Source: Fermentimonas sp.
GTDB lineage: Bacteria > Bacteroidota > Bacteroidia > Bacteroidales > Dysgonomonadaceae
Length of the DNA stretch: 64,000 nt
NCBI GenBank assembly: GCA_028709385.1
Contig: JAQVXD010000004.1
Coordinates: forward strand, 3,157-67,156
Reading direction: 5' to 3'
The notes beneath the pieces were generated by a model. The model had not been told where the DNA came from, did no database searches, and was given only the letters and a program-made list of their open reading frames with translations. The translations under genes and the position numbers were made by a program. Below are positions 62,454 through 64,000 of this stretch, in pieces; position 1 is the stretch's first letter, and each line of letters begins with the position of its first letter.

Positions 62454-63554
62454 TTATCGAAATGAATTTACTGCCTCAATCACTATGTCCGCTTCTTCGT
62501 CCGTGATCACCTGGCTTATCGGTAAACTCAGCACCTCGTTATGAATCTTCTCTGTAACAGGATGAGTCATCTGATTCCACTCTTTGTACGCCCTCTGTTT
62601 GTGGGGAGGAACCGGATAATGGATCAATGCCTGTACCCCTTTATCCTGAAGGTGCTTAAGCAACTCATCCCGACGGTCACACCTGATCACAAACAGATGA
62701 AATACATGAGAGTCCGGGTCTTTAACAACAGGCAGAACAATCCCGGGATTATCAATATGTTCCAGGTAATACCGGGCTACCTCTTTACGACGCTGATTAT
62801 CCTGATCCAAACCCGAAAGTTTCACACTCAGTATCGCTGCCTGTATTTCATCAAGGCGACTGTTGTATCCCTGGTAATCAAAGACGTATTTAATACTTGA
62901 ACCGTAATTGGCAAGCGACCTTACTGTATCGGCCAGTGATGTGTCGTTTGTGGTTACAGCTCCCCCGTCACCCAGTGCACCCAGGTTCTTGCCAGGGTAG
63001 AAACTATGCCCTGCGGCATCACCAAACGAACCGGTTTTCTGTCCCTTATATTTACAGCCGGCCGCCTGTGCGTTGTCCTCAATTAATTTCAGATTATATT
63101 TCCGGCAGATTTCGCCTATCTTTTCTGTATAGGCACATTGTCCGTACAGATGCACGATCATCACTCCTCTGGTCTTTGAAGTAACCACAGACTCGATTTT
63201 CGTCTCATCTATCTGGTAAGTATTGATATCAGGTTCCACTAACACCGGCACCAGCCGATTGTCTGTAATGGCAATAATCGATGCTATAAAGGTGTTGGCA
63301 GGTACAATGATCTCATCCCCCTCTTCCATTACACCTGACTCTATATATGCCCTGAGGATAATGCGTAAGGCATCCAGTCCGTTTGCCACGCCCACGCAGT
63401 GTTCTGTGCCGATATAACGCGCATACTTCTCCTCAAACATTCCGGTCTCTTTTCCCAAAAGGTACCAGCCCGAATCGATGACACGGGATGCTGCCTCGTG
63501 AATTTCCCGGGAATATTTATCTGTAATCTTCTCTATGTCCAAAAATTTCACCAT
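62454..63554 (-). CDS. DegT/DnrJ/EryC1 PLP aminotransferase, probably FdtB-like
   Basis: 366 residues starting [17 protein letters not shown] lysine is Lys189 in [15 protein letters not shown], and family blocks [12 protein letters not shown] and [15 protein letters not shown] are present. It aminates a keto-sugar nucleotide. The sequence is of the FdtB/QdtB kind (dTDP-3-keto-6-deoxyhexose aminotransferases), and the acetyltransferase beside it supports a 3-N-acetylamino sugar. A TTG upstream was rejected; the ATG follows the preceding stop by one base. Confidence 0.9.
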   Translation of the reverse strand: MVKFLDIEKITDKYSREIHEAASRVIDSGWYLLGKETGMFEEKYARYIGTEHCVGVANGLDALRIILRAYIESGVMEEGDEIIVPANTFIASIIAITDNRLVPVLVEPDINTYQIDETKIESVVTSKTRGVMIVHLYGQCAYTEKIGEICRKYNLKLIEDNAQAAGCKYKGQKTGSFGDAAGHSFYPGKNLGALGDGGAVTTNDTSLADTVRSLANYGSSIKYVFDYQGYNSRLDEIQAAILSVKLSGLDQDNQRRKEVARYYLEHIDNPGIVLPVVKDPDSHVFHLFVIRCDRRDELLKHLQDKGVQALIHYPVPPHKQRAYKEWNQMTHPVTEKIHNEVLSLPISQVITDEEADIVIEAVNSFR

Positions 63555-63555
63555 A

Positions 63556-64000
63556 TCACTCAGTTTCAAGATCTCTTACTATCCCCTCTTTATCTCTCTT
63601 GTCCATACTCAGCAGTATTCCGCTACGGGTAATGTAACCCTTATGTCTCGCCGGATTACCGTAATAAAGCGTATAGGGCGGCACACTGGAAGTGATAACA
63701 CTCCCCGCTCCCACAAAGGCATGCTCTCCAATTATCACTCCCGGAAGTATCGTCGCGTTTGCCCCTATAGAGGCTCCGTTTTTAACTATTGTCTCTTTTA
63801 TGTTCTCTGCATCATACACCCTCGATTTTGGAATCAGTTCATTGGTAAACGTTGCATTGGGCCCTATAAAAACATTATCTTCGATTGTCACGCCATCCCA
63901 CAGCTGCACCCCATTCTTGATGGTCACGTTATCGCCAACGGTAACATTGTTTTCAATAAATACATGAGCACATATATTGCAGTTGCTGCCTATCTTCGCG
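63556..64000 (-). CDS. Left-handed beta-helix sugar N-acetyltransferase (5' end outside window)
   Basis: The reading frame stays open to the window edge: [15 protein letters not shown] continues to [10 protein letters not shown]. Hexapeptide repeats [LIV]Gxxxx run through the visible 147 residues (for example [20 protein letters not shown] and [17 protein letters not shown]). It ends after a short tail ([11 protein letters not shown]). With the aminotransferase it matches FdtC or WlbB/WbpD-type enzymes that acetylate a 3-amino sugar. Partial: start lies beyond 64000. Confidence 0.88.
   Translation of the reverse strand, partial: AKIGSNCNICAHVFIENNVTVGDNVTIKNGVQLWDGVTIEDNVFIGPNATFTNELIPKSRVYDAENIKETIVKNGASIGANATILPGVIIGEHAFVGAGSVITSSVPPYTLYYGNPARHKGYITRSGILLSMDKRDKEGIVRDLETE

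Overview
The window looks like chromosome of a member of the Bacteroidota, most likely order Bacteroidales. The reasons are a TonB-dependent receptor with a carboxypeptidase-D-like N-terminal domain, a fimbrillin-type lipoprotein, DUF5723, DUF4625, DUF5916 and DUF6359 proteins, a periplasmic DPP IV, a GH92 mannosidase lipoprotein, and promoters carrying the Bacteroidota -7 element TAnnTTTG instead of a sigma70 -10 box. Genus (something near Dysgonomonadaceae) is a guess. No rRNA, tRNA, CRISPR array, integrase, transposase or phage gene was seen.

Layout. 1-4731 (minus): start of fusA, rpsG and rpsL (the str operon) with a clear promoter, a membrane protein with a degenerate Nudix-like tail, and a secreted DPP IV. 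5023-8234 (plus): a lipoprotein and a DUF5723 outer-membrane-type protein. 8643-22523 (plus): an almost gapless seven-gene array encoding five large proteins without signal peptides (937, 791, 735, 760 and 749 aa) and two tandem caspase-fold proteases, closed by a strong hairpin. 22918-28751 (plus): OPT transporter, GH92 alpha-mannosidase lipoprotein and POT-family peptide transporter. 28764-32410 (minus): a Fur-family regulator, TonB receptor and His-rich DUF4625 lipoprotein, with a perfect 7-1-7 operator on the regulator's promoter. 32624-42196: mixed genes including a collagen-like lipoprotein, a Ser-type sulfatase with an esterase, a FrnE/DsbA-like protein, FetAB-like transporter genes, a DUF5916 protein and a VOC protein. 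42318-64000 (minus, interrupted by a plus-strand fimbrillin): a surface-polysaccharide locus.

How the genes work together. The polysaccharide locus contains GDP-fucose synthesis (gmd, fcl), an initiating phosphoglycosyl transferase, several glycosyltransferases, a Wzx-like flippase, a Wzy-like polymerase and a 3-amino-sugar aminotransferase/N-acetyltransferase pair. It also holds a module of MBOAT, SGNH protein, FkbH-like protein and acyl carrier protein that could place an acyl (possibly glyceryl) group on the glycan. The metal island is probably self-regulated through the 7-1-7 box.

The most interesting region is 8643-22523. By eye all five large proteins share two sequence blocks, so they look like a diverged family encoded side by side with two proteases that keep the His/Cys dyad. 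I do not recognise this family; its function is open. A regulated proteolysis or assembly system is one hypothesis.
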